From positions 4,089,501 to 4,153,500 of the forward strand of contig NC_088179.1 in NCBI RefSeq assembly GCF_028769735.1: a DNA stretch of 64,000 nt, given 5' to 3'. Made by a program: the position numbers and the translations under genes. Numbering within the stretch: the first letter of the stretch is position 1; each line of letters begins with the position of its first letter. Below, one piece after another: positions 25,033 through 37,000 of the stretch. Source of the stretch: Zonotrichia leucophrys gambelii. Its lineage: Eukaryota; Chordata; Aves; Passeriformes; Passerellidae. A model generated the notes under the pieces. That model was not told where the DNA came from. It searched no databases and saw only the letters and a program-made list of their open reading frames with translations.

Positions 25033-28000
25033 GTAAGAGAGATTTAAACCTGACTTCAAGCACACTGAGCCTCTGAGAATTTAAAGCTCACAAGGATGTG
25101 CCTCTGTAGAGAGCTGAGGCATTTTGAGCCATGCAGATTCCTGTTGGGATTTACCTGCTCACAAGCAGTGATAGCAGTTGCGTGGCTTGTTTTTTAAAAA
25201 TCTTTCAAGTATAACAGATGTTTTGTGTTTTTAACAGACTTTAAATCCAAGCACATACTGTAAGGAGAGTTTTTGTTTGTTGTTCGCTTTGGGGGAGCAG
25301 CAACTGTCTCCTGCCAAAATGTTCTTGCTTCCTGAGCCACATGCAGCTTTGTTGATTTGGCAGCTGGGAAGCAGAAGAGCTTTGCCTTAGTTACTGCTGT
25401 ATATTAATTTTTATATGGTTTGTATTGTATTTATATTATTTTTTAATATGATTTATGATTTTATATTTGTATTTATATGATTTTAATGGTTTGTATCCTC
25501 TCCATGTAAACTTGCTCCTATTTGAAAGTCTTTGATTGCCAGCATGCTTTAGGAGGGATGCACCAAAGCAGTGTCAGTTCAGTGTTTCTGAAAATGTTCA
25601 TTTAAAAGTATGCTTGGGGAATTCTGCCATAAAACACAGAAGCCATGCACAAATTAGGGAGATTCTGCTTTGAAACAATTTTTTTTCTTCCAATTCTTGA
25701 TACATTTTCAGCATTAACCTCAGAGTTGATTTCTAGTTTGCCTGGGATCTGTTGTTAGAAAACAACTGTGTTGTAGTGAAGACACTCAGCTATCAGATAT
25801 TCTACATTAGTATCAAACTGTAATCAGTAATTTAGAATTTCCACTTGGAGCCTTAGTTCATTGCATAGACTCAAAAAGGGTTTTTCAAATAGAGTGAAAA
25901 AGATTTCTGTGGAACTCTGAAGAAATACTGGATTTGGGGATGTGTTCCACAGATTCTGTTCAAGTCTCAGATGTGAAATCTGTTGGGTTTGTTTGTTTGT
26001 TTGTTTTTTAAAGAGTGAGGCTGTGCCTGTATCCTTCCACTTGAGCACAGAGTGTCTGGTGCTGCAAACCCACCCATCCCTCATGTACCACATAGAACAC
26101 AAAAGCCTCTTTTTTTCCCTTTACATTATGTTAGAATATTTTTTTACAAAATCCGCTGACTTTGGTCCTTTCGAAGCAAAATTTTATTTATTTTTCCAAA
26201 GTGATGTAGATGGTGCTTTTGTGTTTGGATTCAAAAAAGAAGAAAACAACTCCAAGTAACGCCCTCAGCTCTGTAATTTTGAAAGTCAGGGCAAGGCCAG
26301 GTTTATGGGGCTTTCAGCTGGTTGTGTTAACCATAATTAGGAGCTGTCTTAGTTCTCTTTACCTGGAAAGCTCTCTCTGAGAGAGAGCTGGAAAGCTCTT
26401 CTCACCCACAGAAACACCCAAATTCAGGCACTAGCTTGCTGAGGCCATAATTAATATTGTGCTGCTTTTCTTTATGAGATCAGTTGGAACTGAAAAACTT
26501 AAAAACCTCATGCCTGATGCTGGGAGTGATGAGGAAAAGGGGTCAGCCTTGGGTCAGCTTCAGAGCACTGAGCACAAAAAGGTCCAGAGTCAGCAGCTGT
26601 GGCATTACAGTCCAGCTAACACTGCCTCCATGGCCTTTCAGTTTTGGCTAAATAAGGTAGCAAATGATAGAAAACAGGCATGAGGTATTAAACTGTGCCC
26701 ATCTGCCTGATTTCTCTGGTGAGCTGTTGGGATAGCAGGAGCTATCCATGCTCCTGCTGTTTGTTGTGGAAAATGGGAATTTTTCACTTGGGATTGAGGG
26801 CAGGAATTAGGAAAAGGCAGTGACACTGCTGAATAGGTGTGTGTGCTAGCACAGTCATTTTTCAAAAAGCAATTAGAGAAAGTGGTGGCCAAGCAGCTGT
26901 CCTGGAGGAGTGCAGGCTCAGAATGCCATGCCACTTGCCCATTCTCTTTGGTTTGTAATTTTGTCACTGGCTGTGAGAACAAGATGTGATCAGCTGGGGT
27001 TTGTGTTTGATTCAGGTCAGCTGTAGTTTGTCAGTGCAGTGGCACTCAGGCCTGCCTGGGGAGATGGGGTGATCCCAAAAAGGTGGTTTGGGGCTTTTAT
27101 TCCCAAATGATTTTGGGAAAAATCATTTTTCTGTCTGTAAGAGCTGTGGCAAGTGACTTTTTATTGGGAAAAGTGGTGTGTCAGTGGAAGGACTGAATGC
27201 AGGATCAGCTTCCCTGTGCAGTGTGGTGGGGACCTGCTGCAGTATCCCTGTTTATTCCTCCCTGCCTGAAATGAGGCACAGGAGCATTTTTAGCCATATG
27301 GGATGAACAGAGTAGCCACAGCAACAGCTTAATCCATGCAGCTTTACCTGTCATCCCTTCCTTTCTCCAAGATGAGTTTAAAACTGTTGCTTCTCTCCTG
27401 GCAGCAGTTGCTGGTTGCCCTTTTTGGTAGCCCACTTGACTTCTTAACTTGCCAAAGAGCAAGAAGAGAGACTGACAGAGTGATGTGATGGATGGAGAGA
27501 GAGCAAAATGGGAAAGAACAGTTTTTCCTTGTATTATTGGTGTATCTGGAACAGTTTGCTGAAAGTTCCACATAGCTGCATTCTACCACTGGCTCTGCCC
27601 ATTTTCTCCATCTGTTTCATAAGGTTTAATTTCTAAGTAGGAAATTTATTAATTACTGAGAGGGAGTTATTCTTTAAAGTACATTGGGCAGAGACTTTCT
27701 CCAGTGAATCTGATTTGAATGTTAGGGGATGGAGAAATACTCAATGTTTTCTGGAGTTTAAAACAACTGCAAATGGGCTATTTATGGGTTCTCCTTTCCC
27801 TTCCAAAACAGAAGAGAGAATGAAACATATCCATTCAAAGCTAGGCTGCAATATTCACTATTTCCATGAGTTGGTTTTTTTTCCCTTTTTACAGCCAGCT
27901 TGTTTAGTCAGCTCAAATCTGGCATGTGCCATTTCATGGGTTACCTGGCCTCTTCTCCAAAATAACTCCAAAGGGTGTTTTTGCAGACTATGAGATGAAT

Positions 28001-31000
28001 GATTGGCAAATTCAATTTATTTCCCACTTCAAAGTAATCAGGGTTTTACAGTAGAAGTTCTGCCAGCTTTCCAGATTTTCTGAAGAGATTAAACTTGGAG
28101 GCTTTTGTTCAGCACAAAAATGTGGCAGACTCTCAAGTCAAAGGGTCTGGGCTGGGTTGAATTCACCAAAATGACATTTAATGGAATTGCTGCCAGCAGA
28201 TGATGTTTAATATTTGGCCTGTGTGATATGTGTCATTTAGGAAATGCTTTTACATGAGATATTCTCTATGCTAGGAGGAAGTGCCCCAGAAAAAGTAGTT
28301 TATATTATTATGCTTCAAGTTTACTGAATTGTTTGGGGAGAACTTGGTGCTTCTTCAATGGCATGTACTTCCTCTTCTCCTTCTGCTTGGATGTCAAATG
28401 AAATTTGGGAATTTGTACAATTTATTATAGGATCTGCCTGCTTGACTCTAAGGGAAAACTTAAACTGGATTTTTTTTTTCTTTTGTGCTAATCTTTGTTG
28501 GGTTGTTCTGAGAACACAAATCTGTTCTTTTAAATTTATTTTTTGTATGTAATGCAGTAATGATGTTCTGCATCCCTGCCATGCTGTCTGAGGTGTCCCT
28601 CTCCCTCTGACAGGGGTGGACTCCACTGCCATTCTTGAGAACAGGCTAATTAGATAAGATTACACTGTAATTTCCCTTTATTTTCTTATTAATTAGTGTC
28701 CTCTCACTGCTCTTGTCTGCTTTGTTCATTGATGTACCCTGCAAAACTATTAATTACTACAAAACCAAAGTGACTCATTCTGTACTAAATGAAAATGTGT
28801 ACTTGATTACTCTGACAGTGAGTGTCTTTGCTGGGCACTTCCTTGGCTTATTGAAATTTATAAATTGCATTAATAAAAGTGCAAAGCTACTCTCCATCCT
28901 CATGTTTAGCATGGAATAGAATCACTCTGTTCACTCTGGTTTCTGTGCAGTCTGCAGTTATCTGTGATTGAAAAGGTGCCATGAAAGTGGCTTCCCCTGG
29001 GATGCCCATTGTTTTGGAGCAGCCATTGGAGGCCCTGAAATCAGGAGCTGGGCTGGGGCTGCAGGAAGTTTTTGGGATGGCAGAGGAAGCAATCTGACTG
29101 CAATATCCTTTTCATGGTTTGGGGAGTGTTTCCCACTCCTGCACATGGCAAATGCTGCTCTCAGTAGCAGAGTTTTGGTAGCTTTAGTGCCTCAAAAACT
29201 TCCATGGGGATGGTGCAGAAATGCTGCAGCTTTTAACTGCTGTTGTTGAGCAATTTTAAATAAGAAACATGTGTTAAACACTGGGATGAAGCTGTGGGCA
29301 CTGAAAAGCACTTGCTGTGTGCCATGAGGAGCCCTGGGCATGCTGCTGGTGGCACAGGCAGCCCAGCCTAGTCCTGGCTCTGGCACTGGCATTTGTGCCC
29401 TCCTGCCTCTGCCTTGCTCTCCCTGTGCCTGCTCAGACCTTCCTGGCATGAAGGCTTTCCCTTCTGTGCTGTGAAAGTATCAACAGCTTAAATATGTGAG
29501 GAATCAAGCAAAATCCTTCCATGATTTGGGGAGTGTTTCCCACTCCTGCACATGGCAAATGCTGCTCTCAGTAGCAGAGTTTTGGTAGCTTTAGTGCCCC
29601 AAAAAACTTCCATGGGGATGGTGCAGAAATGCTACAGCTTTTAACTGCTGTTTTTGAGTAATTTTAGGTAAGAAACATGTGTTAAACACTGGGATGATGC
29701 TGTGGGCACTGAAAAGCCCTTGCTGTGTGCCATGTGGCACAGGCAGCCCAGCCTGGCACTGACATTTGTGCCCTCCTGCCTCTGCCTTGCTCTCCCTGTG
29801 CCTGCTCAGACCTTCCTGGCATGAAGGCTTTCCCTTCTGTGCTGTGAAAGTATTAACAGCTTAAATATGTGAGGAGTCAAGGAATAGTCTGCTGCTGAAT
29901 CCTATTAAGTGCTGTGCTGGAGGAATTGAGGTGCTGTTGGTCAGCTCACAGTGTTTTTCTTCCCTAGCCAGGAAGAAATAGTCAAAATTCCAGAAAGAAT
30001 CATAGCCAGATGTTTGTCATTGCTTCACTTTGAGTCTCCTAAATATGGCAAATAAGCTGCCTTAGGATTTATTTTTATCTGACCTCAGAAGAGAAAGTTA
30101 GTAATTCACTCTTTTAAATTTGCAATTATTACAGGCTTTAAAAAGAAGGTAACTAAAGCTTTGCATTTTGTGTGCTGTTTGATTCCACTATATATTTTTT
30201 AGGCCTGTTATTTTGTGTTTGGAAGCTGGACTTTTTTGATGCCATGTAGGAATGTGGTATGGGGTGGGGAAAGGTGAAACCACAGCCATTTTATTGACAG
30301 ACATTTGGAGTGTGGGTTTTGTCCATTGGTGTTTTTTTTTTTTTTTTTAGGAAAAATGTGATCTTAAATTGTATAAGCCAAAATTATTATTTTACAGTTT
30401 TCTTGACCTTAGGTGTCATATTATATGTAAAGAAAATTGAGTTGCACTGCAATAAAGAAAAAACAGTCTGAATATCCCTGTACAAAAAATTGGCATCTTA
30501 AAACACAGAAACCATTTAGGAAAATGGTGATCAAGTGTTACAGTCCTTGAAATATTAATTTTTAAGAGTAGTGAATTGAATTTATAACAGTTTGTGTGGC
30601 TAGGCAGGTGTTTGTTTCTGTTTTCATAATCTGCTGATGTAGGATAGTGAAAATCAGCTGAAATCAGTCTGATGCCATTCAACCAAAATGGCTGTAGGAA
30701 ATGCTGTATTCTACAAAAAAACCAAGAATAAGTCCACTGGAAACCTTTTAAACCTCTTTTGGGTGTGGGTGACATTGAAGGTGGAGCCCACAGATGGGTA
30801 ATTCTGTAAAATACAGGGAGCCTGAAAGGGAAGAAAACCCAAAAGCAAACCAAGAATCAGCCCACGAGCAGCCAAACACAGCTACAGAAATTCAGTGTGC
30901 TGAGAGCAGAGAAATTTTAGGTTTGTGCCTGCTGGAAAAAGGGATTTGAGCTGAGCCAGGATTTTGTGTCATGGTACTCCCAGGGTTCAGAGCACACAGA

Positions 31001-34000
31001 CTTGGGGATGTGCATTTAGCTCAACAAGGTTGCAAATGCACACCTGTGTGTCAGCCCTTTCTCCTTGCAGCCAAATTGCTGTTTGGAAAGGCAGTGCTGC
31101 CTGCTTGGCTAAGAGAGAGACCATATATATGGAATATTTACAAAGCTGTGCTATGGTGGCAATTCCTGGCATGAGAGATTTTCTGTTCAAGGCTGGAGTG
31201 TTGGATATGGGAGGGGAGTGAGCCCCTCTCTCTGACTGAGCAGTCATTCATTAATAAAAACAAGAATTAGAAAAGGGAAAAAACCCCAAAGCTTTATAGG
31301 AACTCTCTTAGAGCTGTCAGACACATCTTCAGCTGAAATAATGCAGGAGAATGTTGCTGTGCCCTCAGCCCACTTGGCAGGCAGGCAGCCTGAAGCCAGG
31401 GGTGTAGGAAACCCCTGCTGGCAAGGGGGAAGTTAGAAAAGCTTGGCCTTATCTAATCTGGCCTGTAGGTATTTATTAACCCATCACCACCTCTGCTCAA
31501 AGTACAGTGGGGAGTGATGTTAGGACAGCTGGGACCATTTCAGTTTTGCACAAAACAAAAGGGAGTTTGGGCCTTTTCTGTAAAAATACCCAATTTGTGT
31601 TTGTCTTTTATCCAAAGAGTCTGTCATAACTGTCTTCTAGATGTTGTAAACTATTTCCTTTGGGCAGATTTCCTCCAAGAAGTGTCAGCCTGGAGTAGCC
31701 TAACACCTTGCAGGGGAAGTGCAGTCCCTGGGTGCTGTAACACCTCTCCTAGGGAAGGCTGGGACAGCTGGGATTGTGCAGCCTGGAGAAGGAAAATCTC
31801 TGGGGAGCTCTTATTGAGGTCTTTGAGCACCTGAAGGGGCTCCAGGAGAGCTGGAGAGGGACTTGGGACAAGTTCTGGGGTGGCAGGACACAGGGAATGG
31901 CTTCCCACTGCAGAGGGCAGGGTTGGATGGGATATTGGGAGGGAATTGTTCCCTGGGAGGGTGGGCAGGCCTGGCACAGGTGCCCAGAGCAGCTGGGGCT
32001 GCCCCTGCATCCCTGGCAGTGCCCAAGGCCAGGCTGGACAGGGCTTGGAGAACCTGGGACAGTGGGAGGTGTCCCTGCCCATGGTAAAAATGGCAATGAG
32101 ATGGGCTTTTAAGTCACTTCCAACCTGAACTATTCTGTAATTGTATGAAAGGCCAGATCAAATCTGGTAAATGTGGGCATGGATGATGGTTTTGAGGCAA
32201 AAGCATAATTAAAGTTGAAAGACTTGCAATTTTAGTGAGGTGGTGTTTTAGTTTTTTTTTTTTTATGAACAGAGTATGTTCTATGTTTAAAATGACTTAA
32301 AACTATGGAGTTTTATTTATATGCTATACATGCCTATGAAATGAAGCTGTGCAAGGTCATAGGAGCAGCATCACTCTCAGTGTGGGGTGGCCAGGCCTGA
32401 GGGAATGAATGGCTGTAGGAAGGTTCAAGGGGCAAAAACTGTGATTCCTTCTCTTTATGAGCTTGTGTGGACAAAGGAGGTGCTCAGACTTTCTGGTTTG
32501 AACCTGAATTTGGGATCAGCTGCCCCAGAGCTGCTCCTCTCTGTGGTGCTGTCACTGTTGTCACCTGGATGTTTAATTATTACCAAGCAGGAGCTCTGGT
32601 GCCAAATCATCCAGCAGAACCTGTGAAACTCTGTGCAAGCATGTGCCCCATGGTGTTCATTAATTAATGTGCTTCCTTCTTCCCCAGGTACTCTCCAGCA
32701 GTTTTATTCTGAGTAATTCAGCACAGCACCATTTCTAAAAACTCAGGGCCATTTTCTGTCTCTACATGCTCTCTACCCAAGTGTACATTTCCCAGTCTCA
32801 TTCATGTAATTCCCTCCCTTTTGGGAATGGCTTCCCATGTCAACCAGCTGTTGTTTTCCTACTTTGAGGCATCCAGCAAGTCCAGCCACTCTGGAAAAGC
32901 TTGTTTGTTGGGTAGAGCTGGTTCAGTGCTTTGACATTGCCTTAAATGATCCTTTCAATGATCATAATTTTAAAGCTAGCCTTAATTAAATGAGCCAGAG
33001 GCTTCCATTTCTAGAATAATTTGTCTGGCTGTGGATTCTGCTTTAAAAAACCCTGACAAAACCACATCAAAAGCAACCACTGAAATCCTAGGACAAAAAA
33101 TATCATGGGGAGAGAGTCTTAGAATTTGATTTTTTCTTTCCTAAACAAAAAAAAAATGCCCAGTATGGAGTGTAATAATGGAACTTTAAATAGCTCCAAG
33201 ATTTTTATTTGAGTTTGCAGCTTCCATAGTTGAGTAAATGATACTTTAGTGCAGTGTGGAAATGCTGTAACACAATAATTCTTTTTTCTGTAACATAATA
33301 ACTTCTTTTTTATAAAGAAGAATTTTCAAGATGAAAGTGAGCTCTATCTCATTTTGTGATAATGAAGCTGCATCCTGTGCTCTGGAAGCTGTTAAATGCT
33401 CTGCAGAATATTCTTGATGTGGTCTTAGTAAAGTCAGTATAGAAGGGTGGATAAAATAAATGTATTTAAATTACCCTTTTCTTCACAAAGAGTTAAAAGA
33501 AAAATTGAAAGACTCGAAGCTTAAAGTTATTGTTAAATATTCAGATGATCAAAATAAAATAGTATTTAAGCAATTTGGCTGAGCACATGAAAACAGTGTT
33601 TGACAGAGTTGTTACCTGGTGCTTGTTTTTGTGGAAAATCAGGGAGTATTTTCATTGGAGTTACTAATTCCAATCAAAATTCAGAAAACTATAAAGGACT
33701 GCAAAGGAAGGCAGTTGTTTCTTGCTTTTCCAGTGTGCAGATTGAATACCAGATATGGAGCTGTAAGGTCATCTTGTCTCAGCCATGAAAGCACCAAGTT
33801 GATGACTGGTATTTATTCCTCTAATACCTCCTGGTATTAGATTATTTCCTTCTTTCTAATAAAGATTCTGATGTCCACCCTGCATTCAGAAATGCAGTTT
33901 TGTTTACATGTGGCATTAATGATGATTTTTAACAGGGAGTTTGGAGAGTGTTTTTTCTGTCTCACGCTTCATTTGGACAGAGATCTAACAGATTGCAGAA

Positions 34001-37000
34001 GGGTTGGAGATAAACACAGCTATAAACTCACCAAAATGTTTGCATATTTCTGATTAAGAAAGGAAATAACAAATCTATGTTTAGCTGCAAATTGTCTATT
34101 TTTTTTAATTTACTATAAAGTGAAAAATCACTTTTTCATTAGGAAAACTTTTAAAGTGGCCTGAAGAAGAAAAATCAATAAAAATCCATGCTGAAGTGGC
34201 CTTTATTTAAATTTATTTAAACAGGGTGCTTGTGATGATGATGTCAAACCTAAACTTCTGCCTCTCATGCACATCCACTGTTAACTGGAGGAATTGGTCT
34301 CCTGACATGCAGATTTCTGATTTCTGTGACACAAAAATCCAAGGTGTTTGCTATTGCTAGGGTCCAGTGGCTCTGGCTGCACAAGAGTTTCCATTCTATA
34401 CCTCAGCTTTATAACACTTTTTTTTCCCAAAATCTTGACTTTTGGACTGATTTTCCCTCCCAGTTTATCTGCTGCCAAAAGTGGGATTCTTTTTTGGAAA
34501 GTTGGAGCAAGGACAGCATGCCAGTTTTGGAAGATGAGAGTACTAGTCCTTATGAAAATATGGGGGTTTTTGGTTTTTAAATTAAAATATGTGGAAACAG
34601 AAAGTTAAGTTGTCCTGGAAGACAAGTTTGGGAGGTAGAGAGGAAGCCTTGATTTTGAGGTATGATTTTGAGCTATGAAAATCCTGGGCTGTGGGTTTGT
34701 TTTCTCTCTTCCTAAGCTCAGACCTTATGGCAGAGGGGGGATGTGCCCTATAGCAGTGCTATTTGAGAAAATAGCAAATAACACTGGGCTTGATTGTCTC
34801 CCTCTGCTCTGCTCTGGTGAGATCCCATCAGGAATACATGGATCTGCTGGAGTGAGTCTGGAGAAGGCCATGGGGATGCTCCAAGGGCTGGAGCCCCTAT
34901 GCTCTGGAGCCTGGACAAGAGAAAGCTCCAGGAAAACCTCAGAGCCCTTTCCAATGGCTCAAGAGGCTCCAGGAGAGCTGGAGAGGGACTGGGGATGAAA
35001 CATGGAGTGACAGGACACAGGGAATGGCTTCCCACTGCCAGAGTGTTGAAGTGAGGGAGCAACCACCTTTGTTGATTTAGCATCTGACTCCGATTTATTC
35101 ATCAACCAGGCACTTTTTATAACAGTGTTAATTCACTTCATGCATATTGCAAAATCTGAGCTCCTGATAGGCTGTAGAGAAAACTTCAGCTCCTCCTTTT
35201 GTTTACAATACCTGAAGTTAGTTTACTGAAACCAAGATCAGTGTTCACACCATGATATGAAAGGTTCTGAAAACCTTCATATCTGTTCCCAGACTGACCG
35301 TCTGTTCCCAGTAACAGCCAAGGACAGAACGGTCTGAGAATCTTGTTGTTTATATAAAAGGTGGCTGAGAACCTTAATTATTTACAGGATCAAGCCTGGG
35401 AAAGGCTGCTTTTACAGCAGGCTTCTATATTTCCCTCAGCTGAATACCTTCATGGCCTCTTTCTTTAAGCCATGCTTAAACCAGGCTCTCCACACCAGAG
35501 GGCAGGGATGGATGGGATATTGGGAATTAGGAATTGTTCCCTTTGAGGATGCTGAGGCCCTGGCACAGGGTGCCCAGAGAAGCTGTGGCTGCCCCTGCAT
35601 CCCTGGAATTGTTCCAGGCCAGGTTGGACAGGGCTTGCAGCAACCTGGGATAGTGGAAAATAGAACATTCCTGCTCTCAGATATTTTAATTTGCATTGTG
35701 TTGAATTATTCTAATTCTATCGCTAATTTGGCTTTGAAATGAAGAAGGGCAGATTTAGATGAAATGTTGAGAAGGAATTCTTCCCTGTGAGAGAGGTGAG
35801 GCCCTGGCACAGGGTGCCCAGAGCAGCTGTGGCTGCCCCTGGATCCCTGGCAGTGCCCAGGCCAGGCTGGACAGGGCTGGGAGCACCCTGGGACAGTGGG
35901 AGGTGTCCCTGCCATGGCAGGGGTGGCACTGGATGAGTTTTTTAAGGTCTCTTCCTACCCAAACCATCCTGTGATTATATTGTTCTATAAAACAAAAATA
36001 ACTGCTGTTACTACTTAAAAAAAAAAATATATATATATATTTTTTATTCCTCTGTCCTAAGCACTCCTAACATTAAATATGTTTATTCTTCTGATAAGGT
36101 AAAAAATAGAGATATTTCCTTGAGGCAAGAACCTTCAGCTGGGAGTGGTTGTTCCTGTTTGATGCTGTCTTAGCACTGAGAAGGTTTTGGGGTTTGGTTT
36201 GGGGTTTCTCTTGCCACACAGAGCTCTCTGTGCCATGGCTGGCTGTCAGGGTACCTGCTGGCACTTGTGCAGCTCTGAGAGAACTTTTAAAGTTTGATTT
36301 CACTATAGAAATCAATTTGAAATAAATTTATTCTACTTATCAGTCTTTTTATGGTGACTCATTAAAATTATCTACAGCACAGTTAGAGCAGGGTCACCAA
36401 GGAAAGCTGTTGTTAGCTGCCTATTTAGGTTTTTTTTCCCAATTTTTTCTTCTTTGTTTTAATGTGAAATAATTCAGCAATATCAGTAGTCATTGTCTGG
36501 GCAGAAAATAAAGAGTAATTGAGAGGTTTGGAATGGAAAGTATGCCATGTTGTGAGTTTGTATTGAAAGCAGGACCTTTATGAAATGCATTCATGCAGCT
36601 ACTTGCCCTGCTGTCAGAATTACAGTAATTAAGAAATTACTTCAAATATTTTGCTTTGTGCTGCTTTTATGCAAATGAAACAATGACATGGAGCTGCCCA
36701 CTGTGTTACTTTCATTTCTGTCTGAAAGGATGGTTATAAATGCAATAAACAACTTGAGGAACCAAATACTTCTAGGAGGAGTTTTCCCAAAGAATTTGAG
36801 ACAAAATAATAAAAGACTGTTTTCTGTCTCAAGCTTTTGAACCCCATTTTTATTTTAAAATAAAATTAATACTGTTCTTTCAAAATGTGAAATTTATCCT
36901 TTGAAGGATGCAAAATGATACTGAGCTTAAACTGAGGTTTTTCTTAGCTTTTCATTGAAAATGACACCCAAAATTACAGTTGGTAACGCAAGCAAAATTA

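Noticed and set aside
26369..26389. Inverted repeat AGCTCTCTCT-G-AGAGAGAGCT
   Set aside because: This is a low-complexity CT/GA stretch. A short perfect match is expected by chance in such sequence.
31651..32128. Overlapping frames on both strands, up to 143 residues
   Set aside because: These are shadows of a truncated CR1 3' region, which is mostly untranslated in the intact LINE.
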